Shown: positions 17,954-27,975, counted from the first letter of the stretch. The stretch is 64,000 bases of DNA from G965267425 sp965267425 (GCA_965267425.1 OZ253959.1:372001-436000); one strand, 5' to 3'. Program-made: numbers and translations. The notes: a model not told the origin generated them from the letters alone.

Positions 17954-18760
17954 CTAGTCCCAGATATTCAGCTGTTCCAAATGCACTTTTTCATGAAAGA
18001 ATTTGAGCGTGCTTTGCTCAAACGACTGGGTGAAGTCAGACACATAAAAATGATGATTGTCATTTGCCACTTCTGATAACAAATCATTTTCAATCAACGC
18101 ATTTTTAACAGCTTCGGCAGTAATGGCTGCTGTGTCAGGAACGTCCACTTTGTTTTTATAATAATTGCGAATGTCATCAATGATCAACGGATAATGCGTG
18201 CATCCGGGAATAAGCACATCTATTCCATTCAATTCTTCTGAATTCAAATAAGTGTCCAAAATTTGCTGACTGATATTGTCATGAATAAACCCTTCTTCAA
18301 TCATGGGCACCAGAAGTGGTGTGGCCAATGAACTAACTTTTAAAGAAGTGTTCTGTGCCTGGAGATTATTTGCATATACATTGGAATCGATGGTACCTCT
18401 TGTACCAATAACTCCTACATGTTCATATGCTGGATTTTCGGAAACGTATTGGACTACGGGATCGATCACATTCAAAACAATTGCCTTTGTTGAGGCCACT
18501 TCTTCCACATTGGATTTTGCTGTTGAAGAAGCTGTATTGCAGGCAATTACTATGATTTTACATCCTTGCTCAATAAGAAACTTGCTAATTTCTTCAGAAT
18601 AGTGACGTATGGAAGAGCTAGCCTTGTCTCCGTAAGGGAGGTGCGCAGTATCTCCGAAATAGATGATTTGTTCTTTTGGCAAAAGTTGTTGAACGGCGTC
18701 AGCAACTGTGAGCCCTCCGATTCCAGAATCGAATATTCCTATTGGTGCACTTTTATCCAA
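17954..18760 (-). CDS. murI: Glutamate racemase
   Basis: Converts L- to D-glutamate for peptidoglycan. The two catalytic cysteines are in ACNTASS and GCTHYPL; the substrate loop GIFDSGIGG follows directly after the start. No ATG is available. The frame opens at TTG 18772, but that codon lies inside a perfect -7 box (18770-18777), so the TTG at 18760 (268 aa, second residue Asp) is preferred. It is the last gene of the leftward envelope cluster, although this box gives it its own promoter. Confidence 0.93.
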   Translation of the reverse strand: MDKSAPIGIFDSGIGGLTVADAVQQLLPKEQIIYFGDTAHLPYGDKASSSIRHYSEEISKFLIEQGCKIIVIACNTASSTAKSNVEEVASTKAIVLNVIDPVVQYVSENPAYEHVGVIGTRGTIDSNVYANNLQAQNTSLKVSSLATPLLVPMIEEGFIHDNISQQILDTYLNSEELNGIDVLIPGCTHYPLIIDDIRNYYKNKVDVPDTAAITAEAVKNALIENDLLSEVANDNHHFYVSDFTQSFEQSTLKFFHEKVHLEQLNIWD

Positions 18761-18769
18761 TCGTTTGCG

Positions 18770-18777
18770 CAAAATTA
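18770..18777 (-). promoter_or_regulatory. -7 promoter box of murI
   Basis: The minus strand reads TAATTTTG, a perfect TAnnTTTG, 9 nt before the preferred TTG start of murI. It falls in the 27-bp gap between the ompH-like gene and murI and would give a leader of only a few nucleotides. Confidence 0.5.
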
Positions 18778-18799
18778 TGCGCTGATTTCTCGGGGCTGA

Positions 18800-19303
18800 T
18801 TATTCCAGTCCCAATTCTTTCTTTACCAACCCAGTGATGTCATCGCTATCTTCCATGTAAAGAATGATACCAACACCGGAATCAAGGATATAGGTATAAC
18901 CGTTTTCCTTCGCGACTTTTTCTATAGCCGCTTTAGCTTTATTTACCAAAGGATCAGAAAGTTCTTTTTCCTTCTTTGTCAAATCTTCCTGTGCGGTAGC
19001 TTGAAAATCTTTTAAGCGTGTTTCAAGGTCATTCATCTCCTGCAATTTCACAGATCGAATGGCTTCTGACATGGTTTCCTGAGATGCCTGAAATTCCTGG
19101 TACTTTGTTTCCAATTCTTTTTGCATGGCCAACAATTGATTTTCCAATTGAGTGGCGTAAGCGCGAATTTCTGTTTCAATGGTATTTCTCTCCGGCATGG
19201 CGAGCAATAGATCATTTGAATTGATGTGACCTATTTTTTGTTGGGCAAAAAGAGATCCACAAACGCTCAATAATGCCAAAATCAGAATTTTTCCTTTTTT
19301 CAT
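18800..19303 (-). CDS. OmpH/Skp-family periplasmic chaperone (second copy)
   Basis: A 167-aa exported protein with a signal peptide (residues 1-20, cleaved near SLFAQQ) and a long coiled-coil middle region rich in Glu, Gln and Lys, as in the trimeric Skp chaperone that carries outer-membrane proteins. It lies 23 bp downstream of another ompH gene and the bamA gene, the usual setting in Bacteroidota. The C-terminus (YTILDSGVGIILYMEDSDDI) matches the family. Confidence 0.9.
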   Translation of the reverse strand: MKKGKILILALLSVCGSLFAQQKIGHINSNDLLLAMPERNTIETEIRAYATQLENQLLAMQKELETKYQEFQASQETMSEAIRSVKLQEMNDLETRLKDFQATAQEDLTKKEKELSDPLVNKAKAAIEKVAKENGYTYILDSGVGIILYMEDSDDITGLVKKELGLE

Positions 19304-19326
19304 TGTCTTATTATTAAAATGCTAAA

Positions 19327-19851
19327 TTAATCTTTTTCTTTTCCCGGCTCATATCCCAATTTTTTTAGAACCGCATCACTTTTATTGTATTTGGGATTGG
19401 TGTAAATCAAGGTAGTAGAACCAGCTTTATCAAATAATATGATGTATCCGCTACTCCTTGCCACATCTTTCATTGCCTTGTATATTTTCTCTTGTATGGG
19501 CTGGATTAATTTTTGTCTTTGGGTGAACAATTCTCCATCAATTCCAAATTTCTTTTTTTGAAATTCCCGCACTTCTTTTTCTTTCAAACGAATGGTGGAC
19601 AATCGCTTTTCCTTCATTTCAGAAGTCAGCAATATTTCTTCTACTTTATATTCTTGTTTGAGCCTGTCAATTTCCTGGTATTTTTTATCGATTTGCTGCT
19701 GCCACTCACCGGAAATATTGTCAAGTTGTTTTTGGGCATCCTTGTACTCAGGAACATTTTTTAAAATGTATTCACTATCCACATATCCAACTTTTTGTGC
19801 TTTGAGCGCAAAAGTTCCGAGTGTCAATATGAGAGCTAAATACAGACGCAT
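19327..19851 (-). CDS. OmpH/Skp-family periplasmic chaperone (first copy)
   Basis: A 174-aa exported protein: signal peptide about residues 1-18, then KVGYVDSEYILKNVPEY, the conserved OmpH opening, and a coiled coil of about 90 residues. It follows bamA by 36 bp. Tandem ompH genes behind bamA are common in flavobacteria; the two copies differ clearly in sequence and may bind different clients. Confidence 0.9.
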   Translation of the reverse strand: MRLYLALILTLGTFALKAQKVGYVDSEYILKNVPEYKDAQKQLDNISGEWQQQIDKKYQEIDRLKQEYKVEEILLTSEMKEKRLSTIRLKEKEVREFQKKKFGIDGELFTQRQKLIQPIQEKIYKAMKDVARSSGYIILFDKAGSTTLIYTNPKYNKSDAVLKKLGYEPGKEKD

Positions 19852-19887
19852 TGTTGATTCTTAAAAATCTGCCAAATTAAACAATTT

Positions 19888-22407
19888 CTACCACCCACCA
19901 ATGTTGCCACCAATGGTGAAATGCAATTCGGTTCGTTTATTAGGATTAGATACACCAGGAATGTCATCCAGACGATATCCCCAGTCCAGACCAAGAAGAC
20001 CAAACATGGGCATAAATATTCGCACACCGAAACCAACGGATCGGTATACTTCAAACGGACTAAAGGCACTAAATGTACCCCATGAATTTCCTGCTTCAGC
20101 AAAGGATAACAAGAAAATGGTTGCCGTTGGATTCAATGTCAAAGGGTATCTCAATTCCATGGTATATTTTGCGAGAATAGCATCTCCTGTTGAGGACGAT
20201 AAGTCACCATTTCCAAATCCTCTGAGTGCCACAATTTCCCTTCCATCCAATGCAAATCCGGATAATCCATCACCCCCCAGATAAAATCTTTCAAATGGTG
20301 ATTGTCCAAGATTGTCATTATAGTGTCCGAGAAATCCATATCCGATTTTCGTATGGAAAACGAGATTTTTAGTCAGGTTATTGTAAAACGCCATTTTGTA
20401 GGTCCACTTATGGTATTCAATCCATTGGTATCTATCGTTAAATGATAACTCACCATAGTCCTGCACATCGTCAAATAGCGAATAAGGTGGGGTGAATTGA
20501 ACACCCAATGAAATTTGCGAACCACGTCTCGGATAGATGGGTGCATCAATGGAGTTTCTTGAAATGACTGATTTGAAACTCAGGTTGTTTGCCTGTCCGT
20601 TGGAAAAGATGAATTGTGAGAAGTAATTTTCAAGGGTATAATATTGATAACTCACTTCATTGTACCAGTTGAAATAATCATCAGGCCATTGCAATTGTCT
20701 TCCCAAACCAACAGAAAGTCCATAAATATTTAGTGCACTTCTGTTTGGGTTTCGTGTTCGAATTCCCAGGTCATTGGTAATGTATTTTCTTTCACCGTTG
20801 GTGCTTACCTGATTGTATAAACTTACAGTTAGTGAATTCCGTCGCTTTCCTCCCAGCCATGGTTCTGTAAAACTAATGCTGTATTGTTGGAATTGCGGCC
20901 CGTTGGTTTGTGCTCGCAAGCTCAAACGTTGACCATCTCCAGAAGGTAGTGGAGCCCAGGCACCTTTTTTAAAGAAATTTCGGGCCGAGAAATTATTAAA
21001 ACTTACACCCAAACTTCCAACAATACGGCCACCGCCCCATCCACCGGACAATTCAATTTGATCAGATGGTTTCTCTTCTACAATGTATTCAATATCCACT
21101 GTACCATCTTCCTGGTGTGGATCAATGTTTTGATTGGCCTTTTCCGGATCAAAATATCCCAACTGTGCCAATTCACGATGGGTACGAATAATATCAGAAC
21201 GACTGAACAGATTACCCGGTTTGGTTCTGATTTCGCGCATGATGACACGGTCATTGGTTTTGGTATTTCCAACTACAGTAACACGATTCACCGTTGCCTG
21301 TCTTCCTTCATAAATTCGTATCTCATAATCTATGGAGTCTTTTTCAACCAAGACCTCAACAGGTGTTACATTAAAAAACAGATATCCGTCATCCAGGTAT
21401 AACGAACTTACGTCTCTACCGTTTCTATCTTGTTGCAATCTTTCTTCTAACAATTGCTGGTTAAATACATCTCCTCTTTCAATACCCAATACTTTGGATA
21501 ATGCCTTGGATGTATATTTTGTATTTCCTACCCACTTGATGTCTCGGAAATAGTATTTATAACCTTCGCTAACATCAATATGAATCTTAACCCGTTTTTT
21601 GCTAACCCAGGTTACTGTATCTCGAACAATTTTAGCATCACGAAAACCCTCGGCATTGTATTTTGAAACAATGTTGTTTTTATCTTCTTCAAACCCACTT
21701 TCAATAAATTTGGAAGAAACAAAGATGTTGAAGTTCTTCTTTTTTGTACTCTTCATCTTGCCTCGCAACTTGCTGGCTTTCAATGATTCATTACCTGAGA
21801 AGGTGATTTCTTTGATTTTGACTCGTTCGTTCTTTTTTACATCGATGATCAAATCAACGCTATTATCAATCAATGTATCAGGTCGTTCTACGATAATTAC
21901 TTCACAGTTGTAATAACCTTTATTGACAAAAAAGTCTTTGATGATATTTTCAGTGTTGATCAATAAGTTATCCGTAATTATTTTACCTCGAATTAATTTG
22001 ATTTCATCCCTCAAATCATTCGCATGTCCCTTTCGAACACCTCGAATACTAAATTTTGACAACCTTGGTCGGCTTTCTACTTTGAATGTGAGGAAGATGA
22101 CTTTGCCTTCTGTTTTAGAAGCAACAATTTCAACATTGCTGAATAGCTGTTGATCCCATAATTTTCTAACGGCATCGGTTACTTCTTCACCAGGCACTTT
22201 GATTTCATCTCCCACCTTTAATCCCGAAATCAATCGAAGTGCACGATGATCGAAATAATCTGCTCCTTCAATGGTAATTCCACCAATCTCATAAGTTTTT
22301 GGGGATGAATAGCTGAAATCAACTCCTCCACCTGAGCGCAGCGTCTGGCTGTATACATCAACAGATGCATAAACAATAAACATGAATAAGACCAAGAATC
22401 TTTTCAT
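19888..22407 (-). CDS. bamA: Outer membrane protein assembly factor BamA
   Basis: Omp85-family core of the beta-barrel assembly machine, 839 aa. There is a signal peptide (about residues 1-20), a periplasmic region with about five POTRA domains (residues 35-440, e.g. the segment GNTKTNDRVIMREI), and a C-terminal 16-strand barrel ending in the terminal aromatic signal GNIGGW. Barrel hallmarks such as GGDGLSGFALDG are present. It starts 6 bp after uppS and is followed by two ompH chaperones, so the assembly pathway is co-expressed. Confidence 0.95.
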   Translation of the reverse strand: MKRFLVLFMFIVYASVDVYSQTLRSGGGVDFSYSSPKTYEIGGITIEGADYFDHRALRLISGLKVGDEIKVPGEEVTDAVRKLWDQQLFSNVEIVASKTEGKVIFLTFKVESRPRLSKFSIRGVRKGHANDLRDEIKLIRGKIITDNLLINTENIIKDFFVNKGYYNCEVIIVERPDTLIDNSVDLIIDVKKNERVKIKEITFSGNESLKASKLRGKMKSTKKKNFNIFVSSKFIESGFEEDKNNIVSKYNAEGFRDAKIVRDTVTWVSKKRVKIHIDVSEGYKYYFRDIKWVGNTKYTSKALSKVLGIERGDVFNQQLLEERLQQDRNGRDVSSLYLDDGYLFFNVTPVEVLVEKDSIDYEIRIYEGRQATVNRVTVVGNTKTNDRVIMREIRTKPGNLFSRSDIIRTHRELAQLGYFDPEKANQNIDPHQEDGTVDIEYIVEEKPSDQIELSGGWGGGRIVGSLGVSFNNFSARNFFKKGAWAPLPSGDGQRLSLRAQTNGPQFQQYSISFTEPWLGGKRRNSLTVSLYNQVSTNGERKYITNDLGIRTRNPNRSALNIYGLSVGLGRQLQWPDDYFNWYNEVSYQYYTLENYFSQFIFSNGQANNLSFKSVISRNSIDAPIYPRRGSQISLGVQFTPPYSLFDDVQDYGELSFNDRYQWIEYHKWTYKMAFYNNLTKNLVFHTKIGYGFLGHYNDNLGQSPFERFYLGGDGLSGFALDGREIVALRGFGNGDLSSSTGDAILAKYTMELRYPLTLNPTATIFLLSFAEAGNSWGTFSAFSPFEVYRSVGFGVRIFMPMFGLLGLDWGYRLDDIPGVSNPNKRTELHFTIGGNIGGW

Positions 22408-22413
22408 CTGTTG

Positions 22414-23160
22414 TTATTCCACCGTTAGCTGTTCGCTAATCTTTCCGAACCTTCTTTCTCTAGCTTGATAGTTGTCGATGGCTATTTTGAGATCTTCTTT
22501 GCGAAAATCGGGCCAAAGTTTCTCAGAAAAGTATAATTCCGTATACGCCAATTGCCAAAGCAAAAAATTGCTGATGCGTTTTTCTCCGCTCGTACGAATC
22601 AATAGTTCTGGATCAGGTATGCCTGCGGTGGCCATATAAGATTGTATCAGCTCTTCATTAATGGCGTTTGGATTTTGTTCACCCGAATGTACATCCGCTG
22701 CCAATTTTTTTATTGCCTGAGTTATTTCCCAACGGGCACTGTAACTCAATGCAAGTATCAGGTTCATTCTTTTGTTATCCGAAGTCCGGTTGATTGCCTC
22801 TTGCAATTCCTTATTGCATTTGGAAGGTAAATTTTCCAGATCTCCGATGGCTAATAAACGAATATCTTTATCAATTAGTGTCTTTCGTTCATTGTGTATG
22901 CTACTGATAAGCAATTGCATTAGCGCATTCACTTCCTCTTTCGGACGATTCCAGTTTTCCGTAGAAAAAGCGTATAACGTCAAGTTTTTTACACCCATTT
23001 CCGCGGCACCTTCCACCACACTTTTAACTGCAGTTACTCCGTTTTTATGCCCGAAAATTCGATGACGTTTGTGTTGTTTAGCCCACCTACCGTTTCCATC
23101 CATGATAATGGCCACATGGGATGGAATATTTTGATTTTCCTTCAATTCCTTATTGCTCAT
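22414..23160 (-). CDS. uppS: Undecaprenyl diphosphate synthase (isoprenyl transferase)
   Basis: Cis-prenyltransferase, 248 aa, making the C55 lipid carrier for wall and surface glycans. The catalytic Asp21 lies in the motif IIMDGNGRWA, with HRIFGHKNG behind it. The C-terminal signatures LLIRTSGEKRISNFLLWQ and AYTELYFSEKLWPDF are intact. It sits between the PorG-like genes and bamA, as in flavobacterial genomes. Confidence 0.96.
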   Translation of the reverse strand: MSNKELKENQNIPSHVAIIMDGNGRWAKQHKRHRIFGHKNGVTAVKSVVEGAAEMGVKNLTLYAFSTENWNRPKEEVNALMQLLISSIHNERKTLIDKDIRLLAIGDLENLPSKCNKELQEAINRTSDNKRMNLILALSYSARWEITQAIKKLAADVHSGEQNPNAINEELIQSYMATAGIPDPELLIRTSGEKRISNFLLWQLAYTELYFSEKLWPDFRKEDLKIAIDNYQARERRFGKISEQLTVE

Positions 23161-23228
23161 GAAAAATGCAGGTATTTAATGCAAAATAAGCAAGCTGCAA
23201 ATATCCGATAATTAACGCGAATTAAAAA

Positions 23229-24005
23229 CTATTTTGTGGCGGGGGTAGGACACTTGTTTACTCCGGCACCTGGCCTGAATAATATTGTAATTCCGATGGT
23301 GGAATACCAGTCCCTGTTTTTTATGTTTCCTTTTTGAAATCCTGCAGGATGATTGTATGGCACATTGATAAAGGAAGTATTTCCCTCAGCATATTGATTT
23401 TCCAATCCATCTATTCGATCCGATGAGGTTTTGCGCATCATCCACTCAATACCCACATCCAATGATGGGATGGGAAGAAACTTAAATCCAAATCCAAATG
23501 GAAATGCAAGAGCAGTATGACTTCCGTATTCGTAATTCTCTGCAGGAATGGCCACCAAACTATCGCTTTCCAAAGACCGGACATTAGCATTTACATTAAA
23601 AACACTCAGGCCAGCCCCAATATATGGCGTATAACGAAGTTCTTTTTGCCGCAACCCGTAAGGGAAAAAATTAAACATGATCATGAATCCAAATTCATAC
23701 AATTTGGTATCAAATTCCAGATCCCTAAAGTTGTTCAGGCCAATGTCAAAAAGTGCATCTGAACCTGTCAATTCGCCATAAAGGAAGCTATATCTTAAGG
23801 TATAGCGGGTGTTGATGTTTTTTTGGTAAAGCAGACCTAGCGACAGGTTGCTTACTTCATTGACATGTTTACTGGGATTTAGTTCACCCACATAATAAGA
23901 ACCACCCACAAATACGCCATATTCATGTCTCTGGGCTGAACTTTCTTTCAAAAGAAAAGAACAGGCAACAACAATAAGCACAGATATGATATGAATAAAC
24001 CGCAA
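23229..24005 (-). CDS. DUF6089 outer membrane protein, PorG-like
   Basis: A 258-aa predicted eight-stranded outer membrane beta-barrel with a signal peptide (about residues 1-24). Repeated alternating-hydrophobic strands and FPFGFGFKFLPIP are typical of DUF6089. In Flavobacterium johnsoniae the gene at this place, between uppS and nadK, is to my knowledge the homologue of the type IX secretion component PorG. The only start is TTG at 24005, 3 bp downstream of the preceding gene's stop. The PorG role is an inference from synteny and fold. Confidence 0.8.
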   Translation of the reverse strand: MRFIHIISVLIVVACSFLLKESSAQRHEYGVFVGGSYYVGELNPSKHVNEVSNLSLGLLYQKNINTRYTLRYSFLYGELTGSDALFDIGLNNFRDLEFDTKLYEFGFMIMFNFFPYGLRQKELRYTPYIGAGLSVFNVNANVRSLESDSLVAIPAENYEYGSHTALAFPFGFGFKFLPIPSLDVGIEWMMRKTSSDRIDGLENQYAEGNTSFINVPYNHPAGFQKGNIKNRDWYSTIGITILFRPGAGVNKCPTPATK

Positions 24006-24008
24006 ACC

Positions 24009-24929
24009 CTAGAATTTCGGAAGATTTCGTCTGCGCTTTTTCAATTTGTAGTGGACAGAAACGATAGCAAACATGTAGGTATCGTTGTTATTGGGATTTC
24101 CTCTTTGCTGACGTTCAACAACAGTACCATCTGCATTGTAAGTTACATCTGGGAAATTAATTGGATCAGTTGTTGGATGGGCCAATTGAGCTGCAATTTC
24201 ACCATATTCAGCTTCAATCAAATGATTTTCGAAATATGTACCACTGGCATCATCCAGATAATCCGTTGAAGTAACACGCATGCCACACTCCAAACCAATG
24301 CTGTAACGTTTATTGATACTTTTCTTGAATCCAAAACCGATTGGAAAAACTGCGGCAACTCTGCTGTATTTATCTCCAGGACCTCCTGCAATTCCTTGAC
24401 CTTCCGTTCCTAATGGCTGCAATGCATGCCATTCACCATCTACTTCATTTTTCGGATTAAAATAAGTCACACCCACACCACCAAATAAGTATCCGTCCAT
24501 TTTTAATTTTCCGAAACCCCTTGGTTTTTTCAACCGATAAATTCCTCTTGATTTTTCACGAAGGAAATAATATTCCGCTTGCATCGACAATTCAAAGATG
24601 GGTGCTCGAAATTTCAAATTTCTGACATTTCGAATAGGATTGTCCGAATGTGAATCGTCTCCGCTAATTTTAGCGTAAGTGAAACTTCCTTTTGCTGCCA
24701 GATTGCTTTTAAGTAGGTATCGATAACTCAGGTTAAAGGCATAACGAGTCGCACCAAGATTGAAATCTTTCAATCCGTTTGTACCATCTTCAAGTCCACC
24801 TCCTAAATCTCCAAGAAAGTTAGATATACCAACACCCGCAGAAACTTCTTGACGCGTTCTTTTCCAATTTTGTGCGCACAAACTATACGTAGCAAACAAT
24901 AGAATAACTATAAGTCTAAATTCCTTCAT
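24009..24929 (-). CDS. DUF6089 outer membrane protein, PorG-like paralogue
   Basis: A 306-aa signal-peptide-bearing beta-barrel protein (signal about residues 1-19) in tandem with the gene at 23229. The block PLGTEGQG, FPIGFGFKKSINKRYSIGLE and TDYLDD identify the DUF6089 family. It resembles the gene at 46307 more than its neighbour: both share LGTEGQ, the Tyr-Leu-Asp-Asp segment and a GE[IL]A block near the C-terminus. A perfect -7 box lies 28 bp before the ATG. Confidence 0.8.
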   Translation of the reverse strand: MKEFRLIVILLFATYSLCAQNWKRTRQEVSAGVGISNFLGDLGGGLEDGTNGLKDFNLGATRYAFNLSYRYLLKSNLAAKGSFTYAKISGDDSHSDNPIRNVRNLKFRAPIFELSMQAEYYFLREKSRGIYRLKKPRGFGKLKMDGYLFGGVGVTYFNPKNEVDGEWHALQPLGTEGQGIAGGPGDKYSRVAAVFPIGFGFKKSINKRYSIGLECGMRVTSTDYLDDASGTYFENHLIEAEYGEIAAQLAHPTTDPINFPDVTYNADGTVVERQQRGNPNNNDTYMFAIVSVHYKLKKRRRNLPKF

Positions 24930-24957
24930 ATTTCACGGTGCGCGTTCCGTCCGGTTA

Positions 24958-24965
24958 CAAATATA
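24958..24965 (-). promoter_or_regulatory. -7 promoter box of the PorG-like/uppS/bamA block
   Basis: The minus strand reads TATATTTG, a perfect TAnnTTTG, 28 bp before the ATG at 24929. It lies in the 104-bp gap after nadK, so the downstream envelope genes can be transcribed independently of nadK. A 6-bp inverted repeat (GTGGAA 25000-25005, TTCCAC 25027-25032) sits directly behind the nadK stop but has no T-tract. Confidence 0.6.
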
Positions 24966-25033
24966 TTAGATTAAAATTAATTAATATGGCATTTTATCTG
25001 TGGAACATGGGTCGAGTTGTACACAATTCCACG

Positions 25034-25897
25034 TTAATTTCTCGAGTCTAGACCCCAATTTAATTTATTTCTCAGGGTTCTCATGAAGTGATAATTTTCA
25101 AAGCGCAGTAACTGAATTCCGAATGATGCTTTTTGTACACTTATTTCAGCTGGGGCGTCAATTATTTCAGAACGAGAATCCAATCCTAAAAGAAAATTTT
25201 CAGAACGGCCGTCCATTTGAATTTTAATAACACTTTTATCAGGGATAACGATGGGTCTGACATTTAAATTATGTGGGGAAATGGGCGTAATTACAATATT
25301 GCCGCTGTCTGGCAAAACAATGGGACCTCCACAACTTAGTGAATAGGCCGTAGAACCTGTGGGGGTAGAGATTATTAAGCCATCCGCCCAATACGTGTTC
25401 AAGAATTCATCATCAATAAAAACTTTCAAAATGACCATGGTAGATGTATCTCTTTTCAGAGCCACAACTTCGTTCAAAGCATAAGGAACATTACCGAATA
25501 ATGGATTCTCCAGATTGAGTTGCAAAAGTGTACGCTTTTCCTTTTCAAATTTTCCATTTTGCAGAAAATGCAAGGCATTTTCAATTTCTTCTGCGGCAAT
25601 GCTGGATAGAAACCCTAACCGTCCCGTGTTGATTCCCAACACCGGGATGGAAGAATCTATCACCACCGTAAGTGTATTTAACAACGTACCATCACCGCCA
25701 ATGCAAAACACAAAATCAATATCATTTCGATTGATGAGATTATCGTAAAACAAACCATCTGCTTTGTCGCTCAGAAAATCAACCATGTCTTTATGGAAAA
25801 TCATATCAACGTTATGATCTTGCAGCAGGCCCATCACTTTTTTCACAAAGTCGAGATTCTCCTGGTTTCGGAGATTGGTATATAACGCAATTTTCAT
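25034..25897 (-). CDS. nadK: NAD kinase
   Basis: ATP-dependent NAD phosphorylation, 287 aa. The catalytic GGDGT motif is at residues 67-71 (Asp69) and the diagnostic NTGRLGFL and STPTGSTAYSLSCGGP blocks follow. Length and order are normal for the PpnK/NadK family. It lies 3 bp after the BamA-like gene in the leftward cluster. Confidence 0.96.
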   Translation of the reverse strand: MKIALYTNLRNQENLDFVKKVMGLLQDHNVDMIFHKDMVDFLSDKADGLFYDNLINRNDIDFVFCIGGDGTLLNTLTVVIDSSIPVLGINTGRLGFLSSIAAEEIENALHFLQNGKFEKEKRTLLQLNLENPLFGNVPYALNEVVALKRDTSTMVILKVFIDDEFLNTYWADGLIISTPTGSTAYSLSCGGPIVLPDSGNIVITPISPHNLNVRPIVIPDKSVIKIQMDGRSENFLLGLDSRSEIIDAPAEISVQKASFGIQLLRFENYHFMRTLRNKLNWGLDSRN

Positions 25898-25900
25898 GGT

Positions 25901-27304
25901 TCAAATTGGTGCTACAAAGTGTAGAAATATTCCCGTCTCTCCAAATTTATTCACTGAAAATTCGGTTCGATAAACGATGTCATAAAACGTGACAAAATCC
26001 AATGAAACACCTCCGCCGTAATTAAAGTCATTGGCCAATCCGTTGATTGGAATAACATCGTTATCCATGGAATAACCGAAATCCGCAAACAGTCCTAAAT
26101 AAGCGGCGTAATGAACCCGTTTGAATTTATTAACCGGGATGATTCCAATTTCTTTTTCTCGAGGTTGAATCACTTGAAAGCGGTATTGTACTTTTCCAAT
26201 GCCCCATTGATGTCCATCTATCACATATAATTCATACGAACGTATGGTGGTCTTATCGGAATATCCCAATCCTGGTTGTAAATAATACGGTTGAACATCA
26301 TCTGGAGACAATAAGACCCTGGCACTTGCCGCCAGAAAATGCCTTTTTGCCAGAGGAAGATAGTATTTGTATTGCATGCCTAATCTCAACAATGAAATAT
26401 CCGGATTAAATACGCCCAAGCCAATTTGGGTAAGTGTAAATCCAAAATAATCACCACTCAATGCATAATTTCGGTTGTCTCTGTTTTCCTTGCTAAATCG
26501 ATAGCTAAGTGCTAAATATTGGGAAAGGGTCTTATCATTTTCCAGGTAATTTGGATTAAACGAACGGATAGTATCATCAATTTCAACATGAAAAAACTCC
26601 AAACTTATACCATGTCTTGAACGAATTTTTGGACGAAATTCAAACGCCATGGCACCTTTGTAATTTTTCTTCATGTAGTTGTCTACATCTTTGTAAAAAA
26701 GTCGTTCATTATTTTCAGAGATGTAATTGACTTCATGATTTTGACCATAGTCGAACCCAATGGCAAACCCCAATTTTCTTCCCTTGTTGATATATGGAAC
26801 GGAGTATCCAATGGAGACTTTTTCTGTAAAACCCAATTGAAAATTCAAAGTCAACTTTTCGTTTCTACCCCGAAAATTGTCCTTTCTTACACCAAGACCA
26901 TAATTGATACGGCTGAAGTCTTTGTTTTGCCACCACGAGTTGAAGTTGGTTTCTGCCAATTCAAAGGTTACCACAGGCCATAAATACCATCTTTCGGTAA
27001 CAATAATGACAATGTTAATTCGGTTTCCTGCGGTTAAGGTGTTAATGGTGATGAAATTAAACAGGGATGTATTTTGAAGATTATTCCGAGAATCTTCCAG
27101 GTGTTTTTCCAGAGCAACAGCTGGAAATTTATCTCCCGACTCAAATGTCAATTCTCGCAGAATAATATGTCTTTTGGTGGTTCGGTTTCCAACAATGGTG
27201 ATGTCTCCAATTTCTACCGTGCCAGATATGGAATCCGCAATGTTGACCTGTGACATCAAGTGGCTAGAGAGAGAAAAAAGGAAAAATAATGCAGCAAGGC
27301 GCAT
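25901..27304 (-). CDS. BamA/TamA-family outer membrane protein with one POTRA-like domain
   Basis: A 467-aa protein with a signal peptide (start MRLAALFFLF), one POTRA-like unit (ITIVGNRTTKRHIILREL, about residues 30-105) and a C-terminal barrel of the bacterial surface antigen (Omp85) type. It is far shorter than BamA and resembles the short TamA/ShlB-like proteins of Bacteroidota; its substrate is unknown. The frame opens with TTG at 27316, overlapping the CBS gene, but the ATG at 27304 gives a normal signal peptide and is preferred. Confidence 0.8.
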   Translation of the reverse strand: MRLAALFFLFSLSSHLMSQVNIADSISGTVEIGDITIVGNRTTKRHIILRELTFESGDKFPAVALEKHLEDSRNNLQNTSLFNFITINTLTAGNRINIVIIVTERWYLWPVVTFELAETNFNSWWQNKDFSRINYGLGVRKDNFRGRNEKLTLNFQLGFTEKVSIGYSVPYINKGRKLGFAIGFDYGQNHEVNYISENNERLFYKDVDNYMKKNYKGAMAFEFRPKIRSRHGISLEFFHVEIDDTIRSFNPNYLENDKTLSQYLALSYRFSKENRDNRNYALSGDYFGFTLTQIGLGVFNPDISLLRLGMQYKYYLPLAKRHFLAASARVLLSPDDVQPYYLQPGLGYSDKTTIRSYELYVIDGHQWGIGKVQYRFQVIQPREKEIGIIPVNKFKRVHYAAYLGLFADFGYSMDNDVIPINGLANDFNYGGGVSLDFVTFYDIVYRTEFSVNKFGETGIFLHFVAPI

Positions 27305-27312
27305 CTCTGAAG

Positions 27313-27975
27313 TCAAATATTCAAATACCTCATTAAACCATCAAATCGCTTTCGCATGTCGTCATTGTAAGGATCTTGGTAAAATGAGCCCGATACATTG
27401 TAATCAAAGCGATTAAGCGTCTGTATAATGGGGTTTAAGTCAGTTCGATTCACTTTGATGGTCACCAGTAATTTTTTGGAATCTGCATGGGAGGTCACAT
27501 ACAAATTCAAAATCTTGGCATCATTTGATTCAATTAATCGAGAAATTTCCGAAAGCGAATAGTCATGAATGTTCAATTCCAGTTGAAGAATTCCACCAGG
27601 ACTTGATAAACTTTCTATGACATTGATTCGATGCACCAGAGAGTTGGCCGTTATACAGCCCACCAACAATTCATGGTCATCAATTACAGGTACAAGTGAC
27701 AATTTTTCTTCAGACATCAACCGGATGACTTCATAAAAATGATCATCATGATGCACAAATGGTTTAGTCAACTCATTTTTGATGTTTTTCAATTCACCTT
27801 CAATCAGCTCAAAATCCAACAATACATCTTCTGTGATGAGGCCAATGTACTTCTGGTCCTCAATTAACGGAAGTTCCGACACTTTAAATTCCTCCAGTAA
27901 ACTCAATGCACTTAGCCCTGAGTCAGACCATTTTAAAGATGGAATTTCATGATCTATGATTTCTATTGCTGTCAC
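27313..27975 (-). CDS. CBS-pair protein with C-terminal ACT-like domain
   Basis: A 220-aa cytoplasmic protein with two CBS motifs (about residues 10-55 and 70-125), which typically bind adenosyl nucleotides, and a C-terminal segment with the pattern of an ACT domain. Position between pdxJ and nadK is conserved in flavobacteria; a role in sensing nucleotide state is possible but unproven. The only start is GTG at 27975. It is the first gene of the leftward envelope cluster. Confidence 0.8.
   Translation of the reverse strand: MTAIEIIDHEIPSLKWSDSGLSALSLLEEFKVSELPLIEDQKYIGLITEDVLLDFELIEGELKNIKNELTKPFVHHDDHFYEVIRLMSEEKLSLVPVIDDHELLVGCITANSLVHRINVIESLSSPGGILQLELNIHDYSLSEISRLIESNDAKILNLYVTSHADSKKLLVTIKVNRTDLNPIIQTLNRFDYNVSGSFYQDPYNDDMRKRFDGLMRYLNI

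Noticed and set aside
18002..18022. Inverted repeat TTTGAGC/GCTCAAA inside the murI 3' end
   Set aside because: No T-tract follows in the direction of the rightward gene; kept out as a terminator.
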